NCBI RefSeq assembly: GCF_022370635.2
Contig: NZ_CP092362.2
Span: forward strand, 744,001 to 808,000
Length of the DNA: 64,000 nt
Reading direction: 5' to 3'
From: Mycolicibacterium crocinum
GTDB lineage: Bacteria; Actinomycetota; Actinomycetes; Mycobacteriales; Mycobacteriaceae
The position numbers were made by a program, and so were the translations under genes. The notes beneath the pieces were generated by a model. The model saw only the letters and a program-made list of their open reading frames with translations. It ran no database searches and was not told the DNA's origin. Below, piece by piece: positions 20,045 to 30,827 of the stretch (the stretch's first letter is position 1; the number at the start of each line of letters is the position of its first letter).

Positions 20045-20131
20045 GCACGGGAGCCCCGGGAGCGGGGCTGAGAGTGGAGCGCACCCCTCCAGACCGTCAC
20101 CACCTGATCCGGGTCATGCCGGCGAAGGAAG
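20045..20131 (+). ncRNA. TPP riboswitch upstream of thiO-thiS-thiG
   Basis: The conserved THI-box elements appear in order: GGGAGC in the 5' stem, GGGGCTGAGAG, an intervening hairpin, then ACCTGATCCGGGTCATGC and CCGGCGAAGGAA. The thiO start codon is 11 bases downstream, so ligand binding may hide the ribosome site AAGGAA/AAAGGGA. No intrinsic terminator is visible between aptamer and gene, which favours translational control. Confidence 0.95.
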
Positions 20132-20141
20132 CGAAAGGGAT

Positions 20142-21211
20142 ATGTCGAAGGATTCTCTGGCCGTCATCGGGGGCGGCGTCATCGGACTCGCGGTGGCTCG
20201 GCGCGCGTTACTCGACGGGCTGTCGGTGCGGGTGCACCGGACCCTCGGAGGGCTGGGGGTACCGCCCGGCCGAAGGCGAGGGGGAGAGCGAAGCGACCCG
20301 GGAAATATGGGGAGCTGGGGCGCGTCATGGGTGGCCGGAGGGATGCTGACCCCGCACAGCGAAGGCTGGCCGGGTGAGGAGCAGCTTCTGCAGTTGGGCC
20401 TGGAGTCGCTGCGGCTGTGGCACGCCGGCTTCCTCGACGGCCTGCCCGCTGACGTCGTCACCGCGCGCGAGTCGCTGGTCGTCGGTGTAGACCGGGCCGA
20501 CGCCACCGATCTGCGAACCGTCGCGGACTGGCTGTCGGCACAGGGCCATCCGGTCACCGTGACGACCACCGCTCGCGACACCGAACCGCTTCTGGCCCAA
20601 GGAATTCGGCACGGCTTCCTCGCCGCCGACGAGTTGGCGGTGGACAATCGCAAACTGGTCGGCGCCCTCGAAGCGCACTGTGAGCAGCTCGGTGTGCAGT
20701 GGGCGGCGCCGGTGGAGCGACTCGACGACGCCCGCGACGGTGTGGAGACCGTCGTCATCGCCAACGGCATCGACGCGCCCGCACTGTGGCCGGGCCTGCA
20801 GGTCCGTCCGGTCAAGGGCGAGGTGCTGCGGCTGCGCTGGCGACGCGGCTGTATGCCGGTGCCGCAGCGCGTGGTTCGCGCCCGGGTGCACGGCCGCTCG
20901 GTGTACCTGGTGCCGCGCGCCGACGGGGTGGTGGTCGGTGCGACCCAGTACGAACACGGCCGCGACACCGCGCCATCGGTCACCGGGGTGCGCGAGCTGC
21001 TCGACGACGCCTGCGAGGTGATGCCGGCGCTCGGCGAGTACGAGCTGGCCGAGTGTGCGGCGGGGTTGCGGCCGATGACACCGGACAACATGCCGATCGT
21101 CGGCCGGCTCGACGACCACACGCTGGTGGCCACCGGGCACGGCCGGTCCGGATTCCTGTTGGCGCCCTGGACCGCTGAGCGCATCGCCGCAGAGTTGATT
21201 GGAGCACGCGC

Positions 21212-21215
<4 letters not shown>
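20142..21215 (+). CDS. thiO: Glycine oxidase ThiO with in-frame insertion
   Basis: A 357-residue FAD enzyme that oxidises glycine to the imine used for the thiazole ring. The N-terminus SLAVIGGGVIGLAVARRAL is the FAD-binding Rossmann motif; ASWVAGGMLTPHSEGWPGEE, RPVKGEVLRLRWRRGC and ATGHGRSGFLLAPWTAE follow. Between VHRT and GASW, codons 35-59 (20244-20318) form an Arg/Gly-rich insertion that I do not remember in other ThiO proteins, where the chain is VHR-x4-GASW. It keeps the frame. ATG 20142 follows the riboswitch; the frame continues upstream only through the RNA. thiS overlaps by GTGA. Confidence 0.93.
20244..20318 (+). other. 25-codon in-frame insertion within thiO
   Basis: These 75 bases encode a Gly/Arg-rich segment (GVPPGRRRGGERSDPGN within it) between the first beta-alpha-beta unit and the FAD-contacting ASWVAGGM motif. 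Composition and sequence differ from the conserved flanks. This suggests insertion of a small mobile or repetitive coding element rather than gradual loop growth. No target duplication is clear. Confidence 0.65.
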
Positions 21216-22951
<1,736 letters not shown>

Positions 22952-24844
22952 CGTAGCGACCCATGTCCTCGGCGATCTGCACATTCGCCGGTGACGGCCG
23001 CCCGGGTCCGAACTTCGGGCCGAATTCGTGGAAGGGACCCGTCGCTGCCGCGATCAGCGCGAGGTCGTTCTTCACGGCAACGATCACGATCACCCGCATC
23101 CGCGTGAAGCTGGTGTCCAGGTCCAGCGGGAAGACATCGTCCACCTCGCCGTACCCCGGCTGGAAACCAACCATGGCATTGGGTATTTCGAACGACTTGC
23201 GAGCGGTGGGAAATGTGGCGCCGATGAATTCCTTGGCCACGTCGCGGGCCGTTTGCTCGGTCGCGCGTTGCGAGGTGAGGCGCAGCTCGCCACCGTCGCC
23301 GCCGGCGAACTTCGCGGTGACACCGGTGTCGTCGGTCGTCACCTCATAGGCCGAACCCGGCGCGGGGTAGGCCACCGAGAACAGGCCACCGGGCGCGGTG
23401 AACCGTGGGTTGGCAGAGACCGGCTGGCCGGCCATCGGTGTTCCGCAGTCCGGTGGGCAGTTGTAGCGGGGTGCCGGCCTGACTGTCAGGGCGGGCAACC
23501 CGATGAAGATCGCCGACAGAACCGTCATCCCCACCAGCCAGGTGGCCAGCACCGGCGTCGGGGACTGACGGGTCAATCGCGCCGCGGTGTAGATTCGCTC
23601 CGGCGCCGCGTACCCCGGCCACAGCGCTGTGTCGCCGCTGATTGCCGAATCATCCTGAGCGACAAGCACTTCCGGGCTTACCCGACGGCGTTCCTGGCGG
23701 GATCGCTCCGGTGCGGCGCGGTCAGCCGCCCCGCACGCCGGGCAGAATGCCATCTCGGGTACCACGTGGCGGCAGTGCAGACACAACAGGAACACGCCTG
23801 TGGGCGGATCCGTCCGTTCGTGGAGCAGGGTCAGTTGCAGGCCGATCCGAAGGCTCACCAGGGCAACCAGTGCCATCGCGACATGCCACGACAGCACCTG
23901 CACCTGAGAGACGCCCTCGATGTCGGCCCATCCGACGACTGCGTAGACGCCCAGAACCGTCACGGCGGCCAGTGCCAGTCCGACGATCACCCGCCAGCTG
24001 CCGAGCCGGCTCGCCTCTCGGTGCCGATGGAACCACAGGGTTGTCCCGACCAGACCGCCCGCGCACGCCGCTGTCACCGGCACCGCCACGCCGCGGACGG
24101 CGGCCTCGAAGAAGAGCCACTGCACCGGCTGCGTGCGAGCGATCGGTGCCGAGATGAACTGGGGTGCCAGCCGCGTCAAGGTCGCGGCCGCGGTGAAGAG
24201 CAGCGCGCTCAGGACACCGATGACGAAGCCGGTCAGGCTGTCCCGCCGGCCCCGCCATAACAGTCGGACGATGCCGGCCGGTAGCAGCATGAGGATTGAG
24301 CCGCCTTCGGCGACCCCGAGGCCATCGCGCAGCACACGTCGTCCCGCCGACCCCGATTCGAACGGCGACGCCGCTGTGCTGACCACCAGATCCCCGGTCA
24401 TCAGCACCCAACCCACGGCCAAAGCGACGGCCAGCACCACCGTCGTCACGACGGCCCACCGGGGTATGTCGGACAGCACTCCGGAGCGGTGCCAGTAGGT
24501 CAGCAACAGTAGGGGAAGACCCAGCGAGGCCACCGTGATCAGGCCGCCCGGCAAGTGCAGTTCGACCAGCACCGCCATCGCGATGACGATCAGGACCAAG
24601 CCCATGTTGAACGGCCGGCGAGTCAACTCGGACAGTTGGGGCAACAGTGTGCTCGCCAGCGACGGGCGCGCGACGGACTCGTGCGGTGCCGCGCAGAAGA
24701 CGTCGGACCGCAACCAGGCCGGCCCGTCGCCGGCGCGCGGCGCCAGATGGGCGCCACAGTTGCCGCAGAAGGCACCCGCCGGCACGTTGGAACGACAGTT
24801 GTGGCAATGCATGCTCGCGTCCGCGAGCACTGGAAATGCTTCGG

Positions 24845-26443
24845 TCATCCCACCCCGATCCACGTTCTCTGGATCGCCAGCAGGTCCTCCGCGAGGTTGT
24901 CGACGTGTGGCGTTCCCAGCCCGGTGACTAAGTCGTAGGTGACCTGCGACCGGTCCACGGCATTGGCTCCCATCGGGACGTGCCGGAATCCGGGAAGCTG
25001 TGCGCCCTGCCCGACTTCGTAGAGCAGGGGATTGATGTCACCGAGAGGTCGGCCGCCGTGCTCGGTGAGGTACTGGTTCATCACCGCGGTGATCCCGGCC
25101 CACAGTGGCGCGGATAGCGAGGTGCCGCCGGCAGCCAGGACGGTCTGGCCGAAGATGAATTTCACCCCGGTGTGCGGGTCGGCCACCGCGGCGATATCAG
25201 GTGTCAGGCGGCGGTTTTCGCCCTTGCTGATCATTAGGTGTTCCTGCCACAGCGGTCGGCCGAACAAGGACGACACCCCTCCGCCGGTGCCCTGCAGCAG
25301 TGGGATGTCGAACCATGCCTGTTCGGACACCCAGTTGCCGTCGTGGTCGGTCGAGAGGCTGGTGCCGCCCACGTCGGTCATCTCCGGCAGGGAGGCCACC
25401 GCGTCGAGACCGACTTCGTCCGGACCGGGCGGTGTGGACCAGTTCTCGCCCCCTTTGCACTCCAGCCCGGCGAGGTCGCCGCTGGCGTCGAACGCGGTGG
25501 TGCCGTTGGCGTGGGCGGCCCGCAGGGCGCCGCGGATCGGGGCGAGATCGGCCGCGGTGATCAGCTTGTCGCACCCCCAACCGATGGAGAAACTCCAGAT
25601 CGCACCGGGATAGCGACGCTGGGCGTCCTCCATCATCGTCGCGATCTTCTCGTAGGAGCCGGCCCCTTCGACGGTGGGCCGGGCGTTGACCAAGACCGTC
25701 TTGGCGTCCGGTGCCATCGCGTGGATGGCTTCGAGATCCATGGTTGCTTCGCCGGTGCGCTGAGATGCCATGCCGCCCAACACATCTGGAGTGAACCGCG
25801 GCAGTCCGAACGTGTCGGCGAACAGGTCCAGGTCGGGCTGGTCGAACCCATCGAAGGCGAACACCACCACTGTCTGGCCCTTACCGGTGAAGCCATTCTT
25901 GGCCAGCGGCTCCACGTCGTAGGTGCGCAGCAGCGCCTCCGGTGACAGTCCGTGGTCGGGGACGTCCAGCGGCAGCAGGCCGGGACGGGCATCGTGGAAC
26001 GGCGTGAAACTGAGGATCCGGCCGAATTCGGAGACCTCGGCGCGCAACGATTCCGGGACCTGCGGCTGTTGAGGGGAAGCGTAGAACGGTTGGCCGAGCT
26101 GACTGCGGAAGTCGTGCACCGGCAGCGCGAAAGCGGTCGCGACGTCCGGGCCCGTGCCGCCGACGACGGCCCAGCCGTCACCGGGTCGCCAGCGGACAGA
26201 GAGTCCATGCCCGCCGGCCCAGTCGATCAGCGCGTTGGGGCGCCCGTCTGCGCGCAGTGCTGCGGTCACCTGAACGGTCGCTGCCCCGGACGGTCCGAGG
26301 TCGGTCGACGCCGACAGCAGCAGGGCATAGGGGCCGGTGATGGTTCGCGGGTCCGCGGGGGTGCGCCAGGGTCGGACGGCGAGCACCACCGCCACAGCGA
26401 CGGCGGCCACCACCAGCAGCCGCGCTATCTGTCTCACGGTCAT
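24845..26443 (-). CDS. S53 family (sedolisin-type) serine-carboxyl peptidase
   Basis: A 532-residue secreted or membrane-anchored peptidase. A hydrophobic N-terminal segment (residues 5-24) is followed by a pro-region. The catalytic domain shows EATMDLEAIHAMAPDA with the Glu/Asp pair, DASGDLAGLEC with the oxyanion Asp, and GGTSLSAPLWAG with the Ser. A calcium-site-like C-terminus, YDLVTGLGTP, follows. These peptidases usually work at acidic pH. GGGGGA just before ATG 26443 is a ribosome site. It overlaps the zinc-ribbon membrane protein by ATGA, so the two act as a pair. The substrate is unknown. Confidence 0.88.
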   Translation of the reverse strand: MTVRQIARLLVVAAVAVAVVLAVRPWRTPADPRTITGPYALLLSASTDLGPSGAATVQVTAALRADGRPNALIDWAGGHGLSVRWRPGDGWAVVGGTGPDVATAFALPVHDFRSQLGQPFYASPQQPQVPESLRAEVSEFGRILSFTPFHDARPGLLPLDVPDHGLSPEALLRTYDVEPLAKNGFTGKGQTVVVFAFDGFDQPDLDLFADTFGLPRFTPDVLGGMASQRTGEATMDLEAIHAMAPDAKTVLVNARPTVEGAGSYEKIATMMEDAQRRYPGAIWSFSIGWGCDKLITAADLAPIRGALRAAHANGTTAFDASGDLAGLECKGGENWSTPPGPDEVGLDAVASLPEMTDVGGTSLSTDHDGNWVSEQAWFDIPLLQGTGGGVSSLFGRPLWQEHLMISKGENRRLTPDIAAVADPHTGVKFIFGQTVLAAGGTSLSAPLWAGITAVMNQYLTEHGGRPLGDINPLLYEVGQGAQLPGFRHVPMGANAVDRSQVTYDLVTGLGTPHVDNLAEDLLAIQRTWIGVG

Positions 26444-26516
26444 GAATCCCCCGGCGCGCAGAGCTTATCGTGCATCCTGCCGGAAACTAGCAAAGAACAA
26501 TGCGTTCAGGCGGACT

Positions 26517-27212
26517 TCAGCCGTAAGTGTTGGCCGGCGGATCGATCCGCACCACGCTGGACACCTCGAGTGTCGGAATGGACCCTGTGCCGGAATAGGT
26601 TTGACCCGCCGGGACGGTGCCCTCAACTCGCAACCAAGTGTTCTCGGGCAAGGTAGCCGCCGTCTGGGCCGCCGGCCCGGACAGGTGCAGCCGGGCCAGT
26701 TGCGCGTCGGCCGCACAACAGATGATGACGATCTTCGCCAGATCGATCCGGTCGCCGTCGTGCAGGGTGAAGCCGGTGGTGGTGATCGGGTGGCCGTCCA
26801 AGCCGCCGACCTTGCCGACCGCGACCCGCATCAGCACCTCCGGCAGTGACAACGTCGGCGCAGGCCCGGGCGGCAGGGGTGGAAACGACCGTGCGACAGA
26901 CACCGTTGCGGGTGCGGCGGCCCTGGCGCTCAATGCCGGGGGCACCACGAAGATCAGCAGGATCACCGGGAGTACCAGCAGCCAGACGATGCCGTTGCGG
27001 TGATGGTGGCCGGCGTGCTCGTGGCGGGCGCCGCCGCGGCGGACGTCACGTGTGATCGCGGTCAATGCGAGACCGATGAGCACCGCCGCCGAGATCGCCA
27101 GCCACGGGAGCATTCCCGGTTTGACGTAGCGGGTGTAGGCCCCGGTGATCGTGACCATCACCAGCGCGATCCCAAGGATCAACAGCAGCGTGTTCTCGGT
27201 TTCGCGCCTCAC
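26517..27212 (-). CDS. TIGR03943/DUF1980 family membrane protein
   Basis: A 231-residue protein with two or three N-terminal membrane segments, a His-rich stretch (RHEHAGHHHRN) and an extracytoplasmic domain carrying IVIICCAADAQLARLHL, the two-Cys motif typical of the family. These proteins are paired with YcgR-like permeases, and some pairs are linked to metal homeostasis. GTG 27212 overlaps the permease stop by GTGA; the longer frame upstream only mirrors the permease. It probably forms a complex with that permease. Confidence 0.85.
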   Translation of the reverse strand: MRRETENTLLLILGIALVMVTITGAYTRYVKPGMLPWLAISAAVLIGLALTAITRDVRRGGARHEHAGHHHRNGIVWLLVLPVILLIFVVPPALSARAAAPATVSVARSFPPLPPGPAPTLSLPEVLMRVAVGKVGGLDGHPITTTGFTLHDGDRIDLAKIVIICCAADAQLARLHLSGPAAQTAATLPENTWLRVEGTVPAGQTYSGTGSIPTLEVSSVVRIDPPANTYG

Positions 27213-28195
27213 AGCAGCACCAACCCCACCGCCGTCGCCACCACGGTCGCCACCACGAGGGTCGCCGGGGCGAAGCGCAGCGCGAAGCTTCGCCCGAACA
27301 AACCGGCCTGCATCGCAACAAGTTTCACGTCGACGGCCGGGCCGACCACCAGGAACACCAGCCGCGGAATCAGCGGCACCATCGTCAGGCTGGCCGCCAC
27401 GAACGCGTCGGCCTCCGAGCACAGGGCCAGCACGAACGCCAGCAAGGCCATCGTGACGACACCGATCAGCAGATGGCCGGCCAGATGCTCGAACACCCAC
27501 GGCGGCACCAGGACTCGCAAGGTGGCAGCGGCTGCGGCACCGATCACCAGATAGGAGCCGGCCTGCAGGAAGTCGTGCCGGGCGGCCTCGGTGAACGCGA
27601 CCCAGCGGGACTGACCGTCGTCGGCGGATCGGGGTAGCGTGCGGGTGACCCAGCCGGGGCGCCCCCACCGCGACCACACCATTCCCATCACCACCGCGGT
27701 GGCCAGTGACGCGATGCAGCGGGCAGCCACCATCTGGGGCTGGCCGGGAAACGCCACGGCCGTGGCCACCAGCACCACCGGATTGATCGCCGGCGCACTC
27801 AGCATGAACGTGAGCGCTGCCGCGGCCGTCGTGCCGTCACCGAACAGGCGGCGGGCCACCGGCACCGATCCACACTCACAGCCTGGCAGCGCCGCACCGG
27901 CCACCCCGGCCGCGAGCACGGCCACCGGCGCCCGGCGGGGCAGCCACCGGGCCAGCCGCTCCGGGGACACGAAGGCCGCGATCAGCCCGCTGATCACCAC
28001 CCCGAGCACCAGAAAGGGCACGGCCTGCAAAAACACCCCGGCGAACACCGTTCCCGCGGTAGCCAGGCGCGGGTCACCTGCGACACCGTCGCGCATCCAG
28101 GTACCCGCCAGCGCGCACACCACCAACCCGGCTACCAGCACCTCGGTCGAGGTCACCAGGCGTCGGCGCGGGGACGTGACGGTCATCGAGGACAT
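27209..28195 (-). CDS. YraQ/UPF0718-type permease
   Basis: A 328-residue permease with about eight membrane segments. Signature segments are ALPGCECGSVPVARRLFG, with CxCG in a membrane-embedded position, and MLSAPAINPVVLVATAVAF. A related repeat, ALCSEADAFVAASL, lies in the second half. This two-fold layout is typical of the family that includes B. subtilis YcgR. The substrate is unproven; metal or organo-metalloid transport has been proposed for relatives. It is translated just before the DUF1980 partner (GTGA overlap). A short inverted repeat lies 30 bp upstream. Confidence 0.87.
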   Translation of the reverse strand: MSSMTVTSPRRRLVTSTEVLVAGLVVCALAGTWMRDGVAGDPRLATAGTVFAGVFLQAVPFLVLGVVISGLIAAFVSPERLARWLPRRAPVAVLAAGVAGAALPGCECGSVPVARRLFGDGTTAAAALTFMLSAPAINPVVLVATAVAFPGQPQMVAARCIASLATAVVMGMVWSRWGRPGWVTRTLPRSADDGQSRWVAFTEAARHDFLQAGSYLVIGAAAAATLRVLVPPWVFEHLAGHLLIGVVTMALLAFVLALCSEADAFVAASLTMVPLIPRLVFLVVGPAVDVKLVAMQAGLFGRSFALRFAPATLVVATVVATAVGLVLL

Positions 28196-28224
28196 GGTGC
28201 CACTCGGAGCTGCCCGCTGCGGGT

Positions 28225-28237
28225 TTAGCCATGCTAA
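28225..28237. promoter_or_regulatory. Short inverted repeat upstream of the permease
   Basis: TTAGC-CAT-GCTAA lies in the divergent region between the permease gene and the small secreted-protein gene. It could bind a dimeric regulator or form part of the minus-strand promoter (TAGCAT). The arms are only 5 bp. Confidence 0.3.
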
Positions 28238-28293
28238 GCACCGGGCAGACGATGAGTGGAAGTTTTTCCCGCAGTAATCAGGAAGTGTTAGAA

Positions 28294-28647
28294 GTGAATT
28301 CGTCAGTAAAGCGCGTCGCCGTTGCCGGCGGCCTCATGTCCGCAGCTGCCGTGCTACCGGCGGCGATCGGCTTATCCTTTCAATCGCCGATTGCGCCGAG
28401 CGCAGATCCCTGCCCCACCAACGAGGTGACCCAGATCTACTTCGACGGTTGTCTGCCTTCGATCGACGCGCCGCAAGCGCAGGTCAACGTGCGCGGCCCG
28501 AACGAGCTCCCCGAGATCCGCGGGATTCCCTGCGACGGGTCCAACACCGGCACCTGCATCGGACTGAGTGAACTCCCGGGCGGGACGCCTGCCCAGCAAG
28601 AAGTCACCGCACCCCAGCCAGATACCCAGGTGCGATCTTCGCCGTAA
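28294..28647 (+). CDS. Small secreted protein (Ibp1-like family)
   Basis: A 117-residue protein with a signal peptide (residues 6-32, ending APSADP) and a mature part with four Cys: DPCPTNEVTQIYFDGC and GIPCDGSNTGTCIGL. It looks like the small mycobacterial exported family often labelled intersectin-EH-binding protein Ibp1; that name is by similarity only. GTG 28294 is preceded by AGGAAG at a suitable distance. A longer in-frame start at 28231 would spoil the signal peptide. The Cys pattern suggests two disulfides. Confidence 0.7.
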   Translation: MNSSVKRVAVAGGLMSAAAVLPAAIGLSFQSPIAPSADPCPTNEVTQIYFDGCLPSIDAPQAQVNVRGPNELPEIRGIPCDGSNTGTCIGLSELPGGTPAQQEVTAPQPDTQVRSSP

Positions 28648-28680
28648 CGTGGCGCGTGCCGAGGGGGCACCGGCGATACG

Positions 28681-28686
28681 TACCCT
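28681..28686 (+). promoter_or_regulatory. -10 box of lpqL (leaderless)
   Basis: TACCCT lies 7 nt before ATG 28694 and there is no ribosome site, consistent with a leaderless mRNA. Confidence 0.55.
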
Positions 28687-28693
28687 TGGCGCG

Positions 28694-30184
28694 ATGAAGC
28701 ACAGACACCTGGCCGCCGCGGTTGCCGTCGCCGTCGTCGCCGTGGCGGGATGTAACCGGCAGGCCGCCCCTGGACAGCCGGCGCCGCCGCGCCAGGCCGC
28801 CGCACAGTTCGCCGACCAATTGCGTCAGAAACTCACCACCGACGCGATGGTCGCGCACCTGCAGAAGCTTCAGGACATCGCCAACGCCAACAACGGCACC
28901 AGGGCGGTCGGCACCCCCGGCTTTGATGCCAGCGTCGACTATGTGGCAGGTGTGCTGCGGTCGAAGGGGTTCGACGTCCAGACTCCCGAGTTCCAGGCCA
29001 AGGTCTTCAAAGCGGGCCAGACCGAGTTGCGGGTCGGGGGCGACACCGTCACCGCTCATGCCGCGGAGTTCAGTCAGTCCACTCCACCGCAGGGCGTGAC
29101 CGGACCGTTGGTTGCCGCGCCGGCCGAGGACACACCGGGGTGCGCGCCCGCTGACTATGACGGCCTTCCGGTCCAGGGCGCGGTGGTGCTCGTGGACCGC
29201 GGCAGTTGCCCCTTCTCCGAAAAGCAGACCATCGCCGCCAAGCTCGGTGCGGTCGCCATGATCGTCGCCGACAACGTCGACGAACCCGCGATGGGCGCCA
29301 CCCTCGGCGAGACGACTGACGTCAAGATCCCGGTGGTCGGGGTGAACAAGGCCGACGGTGCGCGGCTGCGGGCCAATCCCGGGCCGACGATGCTCAAACT
29401 CGAAGCCAGCACGCAATCGGTAAACGCGCGCAATGTGATTGCGCAGACCAAGACCGGGTCGACTAGCGACGTGATCATGACCGGCGCCCACCTCGACAGT
29501 GTTCCTGAGGGCCCCGGTATCAACGACAACGGATCCGGGGTCGCGGCGGTGCTGGAGACCGCCGTGCAACTGGGACCCAGTCCGGATGTGAAAAATGCTG
29601 TGCGATTTGCCTTCTGGGGCGCCGAGGAGCTCGGCACGATCGGATCCAACAAGTACATCGAGTCGCTGAACGTCGACCAGCTCAAAGACATTGCGCTGTA
29701 CCTGAACTACGACATGATCGGCTCGCCCAATCCGGGCTACTTCACCTACGACGGTGACCAATCCGCCGATCCGGAGAAGGGTGGTCGGGTGCCGCGCGTA
29801 CCGGAGGGGTCGGCGGGTATCGAGCGGACATTGGTCGCGTATCTGAAGTCGGCCGGAAAGACCGCGCAGGACACGTCTTTCGACGGACGGTCGGACTACG
29901 ACGCGTTCACCAAGGCGGGCATCCCGTCGGGTGGGCTGTTCTCCGGGGCCGAGGAGAATAAGACTGCCGATCAGCAGAAGCTGTGGGGCGGTACCGCCGA
30001 TGCGCCCTTCGATCCGAACTATCACAAGGCCACCGACACCATCGACCACATCGACAAGACGGCCCTCGGCATTCTCGGCGGGGGAGTGGTGTTCTCGGTC
30101 GGGATCTACGCCCAGGACATCGAGGGCCGCAACGGCATTCCGATTCGCGAAGACCGCACCCGCCACGCCGGCGCGGTGTCCTGA
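28694..30184 (+). CDS. lpqL: Lipoprotein aminopeptidase LpqL (M28)
   Basis: A 496-residue lipoprotein (lipobox VAGC, Cys20). A protease-associated domain spans about residues 120-235 (QGAVVLVDRGSCPFSEK). The M28 zinc-peptidase domain follows, with metal ligands in GAHLDSVPEGPGINDNGSG, WGAEELG, NYDMIG and the final His in YHKATDTIDHI. It should remove N-terminal residues from peptides outside the membrane. Length, domain order and position after thiG match M. tuberculosis LpqL. It ends 1 bp before the next, convergent stop. Confidence 0.95.
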   Translation: MKHRHLAAAVAVAVVAVAGCNRQAAPGQPAPPRQAAAQFADQLRQKLTTDAMVAHLQKLQDIANANNGTRAVGTPGFDASVDYVAGVLRSKGFDVQTPEFQAKVFKAGQTELRVGGDTVTAHAAEFSQSTPPQGVTGPLVAAPAEDTPGCAPADYDGLPVQGAVVLVDRGSCPFSEKQTIAAKLGAVAMIVADNVDEPAMGATLGETTDVKIPVVGVNKADGARLRANPGPTMLKLEASTQSVNARNVIAQTKTGSTSDVIMTGAHLDSVPEGPGINDNGSGVAAVLETAVQLGPSPDVKNAVRFAFWGAEELGTIGSNKYIESLNVDQLKDIALYLNYDMIGSPNPGYFTYDGDQSADPEKGGRVPRVPEGSAGIERTLVAYLKSAGKTAQDTSFDGRSDYDAFTKAGIPSGGLFSGAEENKTADQQKLWGGTADAPFDPNYHKATDTIDHIDKTALGILGGGVVFSVGIYAQDIEGRNGIPIREDRTRHAGAVS

Positions 30185-30185
30185 C

Positions 30186-30827
30186 TCAGCGGCCGCACAC
30201 CCGCCACAGCTCTTCTGCGGCATCGAGATTCGCTGACCTCAGGCGCTCGCCGATGACCGGCTGACGCAGCCAGTCCAGCACCGGCTGTTTGATGGCCGGC
30301 TCGATCGGCTCGCGCACCGTGAACGCCCACTCGACGAGTTCACCGATGTGCTGGGCGGCGGGGACCGTGTCGATCGACTGCCAGCGGTCGAGGTAGACCT
30401 GCAGGGGCTGGTCGCACCAATAGGTGAAGTCGATGAGGGTGGGACTGTCGGAGAAGTAGCCCAACTCGGCGGGATAGCCACTGAGCAGTTTGTCCCAGAG
30501 ACTGTCGACCAGGCTGGTGACGACCGCGGATTCTCGTGCCGGCCAGGACGGCACGCGACCCCGCAAGCGACGCAAGTCGAAGGCGAACACCGGCGACTTC
30601 TCCTCCAGCAGCGCCTCGATGAGTCGGGGAAAGAAGTGGCGGAAAGCGTTGTCCGTCAACGTCATCACATGAAGAGCCTCCAGCTGCAGCAGCGACAACG
30701 ACCGTAGCGGAGTCGCCCTGATGTCGGCGGCCGACCACTGCGGTCCGCACTGCTCACACACCACAACGTCGGGCGGCAGCCGATACCGCGCGAAGTGGGC
30801 GTACAGATCCTCGACGATCGCAAGCAT
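30186..30827 (-). CDS. Protein of unknown function
   Basis: A 213-residue, mainly helical, soluble protein that I do not recognise. One CxxC (VCEQCGPQW, residues 24-32) is visible but no second pair, so a zinc ribbon is unlikely. It starts at ATG 30827, overlapping the nucleobase transporter stop as TAATG, so it is translated after that gene and may depend on it. High third-position GC and the coupling support it as real. Confidence 0.65.
   Translation of the reverse strand: MLAIVEDLYAHFARYRLPPDVVVCEQCGPQWSAADIRATPLRSLSLLQLEALHVMTLTDNAFRHFFPRLIEALLEEKSPVFAFDLRRLRGRVPSWPARESAVVTSLVDSLWDKLLSGYPAELGYFSDSPTLIDFTYWCDQPLQVYLDRWQSIDTVPAAQHIGELVEWAFTVREPIEPAIKQPVLDWLRQPVIGERLRSANLDAAEELWRVCGR

Noticed and set aside
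19998..20141. Upstream extension of thiO
   Set aside because: It runs through the TPP riboswitch aptamer, which is RNA structure; the ATG at 20142 starts the FAD motif properly.
28604..30223. 539-residue minus-strand frame opposite lpqL
   Set aside because: No recognisable domain, and the plus strand encodes an intact M28 peptidase with all metal ligands.
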